A stretch of DNA of 64,000 nt, from NCBI RefSeq assembly GCF_030730905.1, contig NZ_JAVAMP010000004.1, positions 223,226 through 287,225 on the forward strand. Direction: 5' to 3'. The first letter of the stretch is position 1. Every line of letters begins with the position of its first letter. A program made the position numbers and the translations under genes. Origin of the DNA: Chengkuizengella axinellae (lineage in GTDB: Bacteria; Bacillota; Bacilli; Paenibacillales; KCTC-33759). Shown here one piece after another: positions 63,067 to 64,000 of this stretch. The notes under the pieces are model-generated. The model did no database searches, was not told the origin of the DNA, and worked only from the letters and a program-made list of their open reading frames with translations.

Positions 63067-63576
63067 TTATATAAGCAACCTCCTATGTTTATATTCTTGG
63101 TGCAACTCAAGCTCCCAACGCTCCTCAATCAAATCTTGATTAGATAAATTCTGAACCCGTGTTTCTTTCAATATAAAACCATATTTTTCATAAAGATGTT
63201 TAGCCGCTACATGTTTACTGCTTGTCCAAAGCATAATAGAATGATATCCAGCTTCCCTACAAAAATGGATCGCTTCTTGAACTAGTTTACCGCCTAGACC
63301 TGTTCCTCTTAAGGAGGGTTCTATTAAAAACAATCCTAACTGAGCAACTTCATCATTTACTTTAGTAATACCAATAGAACCCTTAGGTTTTCCATCCATT
63401 TCAACGATCCATATTCTTTCCTTTTCACTATTAGACCTATATATTATTCCTTCTACTTTTTCCTTTACAAATTGTTTAAACGTAAAATCATACTGATATT
63501 CTTTATTGTAAATTTCGTAGTGAGAATTGATAATATATTCTGCATCGTCTTTTTTAAAGGTTCGTATCATGATCAC
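63067..63576 (-). CDS. GNAT N-acetyltransferase
   Basis: This 169-aa acetyltransferase has PKGSIGITKVNDEVAQLGLF, the acetyl-CoA loop RGTGLGGKLVQEAI and HLYEKYGFILKETR. It converges on the plus-strand ligase operon. It may belong to the cluster as a resistance or tailoring enzyme, or simply flank it; its position outside the operons makes it uncertain. Confidence 0.85.
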   Translation of the reverse strand: MIMIRTFKKDDAEYIINSHYEIYNKEYQYDFTFKQFVKEKVEGIIYRSNSEKERIWIVEMDGKPKGSIGITKVNDEVAQLGLFLIEPSLRGTGLGGKLVQEAIHFCREAGYHSIMLWTSSKHVAAKHLYEKYGFILKETRVQNLSNQDLIEERWELELHQEYKHRRLLI

Positions 63577-63781
63577 ATTACTCCAATTTTTTTATTACTT
63601 ATCATTCCATTGATAAAACTCTTTTCATGATATTAATAAAAAGAGTTTGGAACAATTTTGTAGGTTGATTATAACATATAAAAAATCACGTACTGATGAT
63701 TCTATGGCTAAGAATAATGTGATATTTGTCGTTCTAAATATGAACTTTATCCATTAATGTTCATATTTTCAGTACAAAAAA
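63577..63781. other. Intergenic, nothing recognised
   Basis: AT-rich gap between the GNAT gene and the terminator of the small CC peptide. It should hold the GNAT promoter but no clear boxes or dyads were found. Confidence 0.4.
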
Positions 63782-63824
63782 AATAATAGTTTATCCTCTT
63801 TGGTACAAGAGATAAACTATTATT
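63782..63824 (-). terminator. Terminator of the 29-aa CC peptide gene
   Basis: AATAATAGTTTATCCTCTT (63782-63800) pairs with AAGAGATAAACTATTATT (63807-63824) over about 17 bases. On the minus strand it is followed by eight T. Confidence 0.85.
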
Positions 63825-63835
63825 CATAATCACAC

Positions 63836-63925
63836 TTATTTGTCCTCTTTTTTTACTTCTACAATCTCAATGTTGCAGCAATCCTTTTTCTTCTTATTTC
63901 CCTTAAGAACTGAAAGTAATCCCAT
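63836..63925 (-). CDS. 29-aa lysine-rich peptide with Cys-Cys motif
   Basis: An ATG at 63925 after GGGAGG encodes MGLLSVLKGNKKKKDCCNIE and IVEVKKEDK. A Lys run before DCCNIEIVE resembles small putative metal-binding proteins of Firmicutes that have one Cys-Cys pair and often accompany predicted permeases. A strong terminator follows. It is probably unrelated to the biosynthetic region. Confidence 0.72.
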   Translation of the reverse strand: MGLLSVLKGNKKKKDCCNIEIVEVKKEDK

Positions 63926-64000
63926 GAAATCCAACCTCCCTTTTCAATTTTTATCCTTCTTTACTTTAAAGATGTAGTTTGTTTTAAACTAGAGTCAGTT

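Overview
The window looks like chromosomal DNA of a low-GC, Gram-positive, probably spore-forming Bacillales bacterium (Paenibacillaceae-like). The basis is AT-rich sequence, strong AGGAGG-type ribosome binding sites, many TTG/GTG starts, sigma-A-type promoters, three S-layer-homology domains on a giant surface protein, and RRNPP-type (PlcR/NprR-like) peptide-sensing regulators. The genus is not decided. No rRNA, tRNA, CRISPR array, IS element or prophage integrase was seen.

Layout. 1-9 kb: a cut hypothetical gene, a DEDDh exonuclease and a 2238-aa S-layer-anchored repeat protein. 9-15.3 kb: a sulfatase operon with a ROK regulator, an anaerobic radical-SAM sulfatase maturase, a split ChrA-type transporter, an oxygen-dependent formylglycine-generating enzyme and one Cys-type sulfatase. 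15.6-31 kb: ordinary metabolic and regulatory genes (PadR with a broken permease, M42 peptidase, TetR with aldo/keto reductase, an OFA transporter behind a perfect Fnr-type site, an AraC/isomerase/dehydrogenase sugar module, GntR, HAD and MBL hydrolases, an ABC transporter remnant, and an AraC-type regulator with a Glu-for-Asp receiver).

31.6-63 kb is the exceptional part: a large biosynthetic region. A long minus-strand operon (about 45.2 to 33.2 kb) begins with a secreted 47-aa pheromone-like peptide. It continues with an unknown protein, a GTP cyclohydrolase II, an FGE-fold protein, a small flavoprotein, a WD40 protein, a 51-aa Cys peptide, FIVE tandem genes for near-identical 19-20-aa peptides, a second beta-propeller, an ABC exporter, an M3 metallopeptidase and a methyltransferase. 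The mix of GTP cyclohydrolase II, WD-repeat protein, FGE-fold protein, RibD-type deaminase and small methyltransferase is the ToxB/C/D/E/A set of toxoflavin (azapteridine) biosynthesis. The RibD-like gene lies about 7 kb away, at the end of another operon.

Around this core are six ATP-grasp ligases, two MFS exporters, a threonine aldolase, an ornithine-racemase-like enzyme, a Thr/Ser-kinase-like GHMP kinase overlapping a cysteine-synthase-like PLP enzyme, and two GNATs. These suggest an NRPS-independent peptide pathway using O-phospho-amino-acid beta-replacement. Two HTH-TPR receptors and two secreted peptides bracket the region. A 55-bp promoter block, 48/55 identical, lies before both the pheromone/tox operon and the aldolase/MFS/ATP-grasp operon, so both are probably switched on together by quorum sensing.

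The peptide array coupled to tox-like enzymes, a peptidase and an exporter is the best candidate for an undescribed system: the short peptides may be precursors or carriers on which a heterocycle is built, or modified products in their own right. That is inference; gene order, sequences and motifs are read directly.
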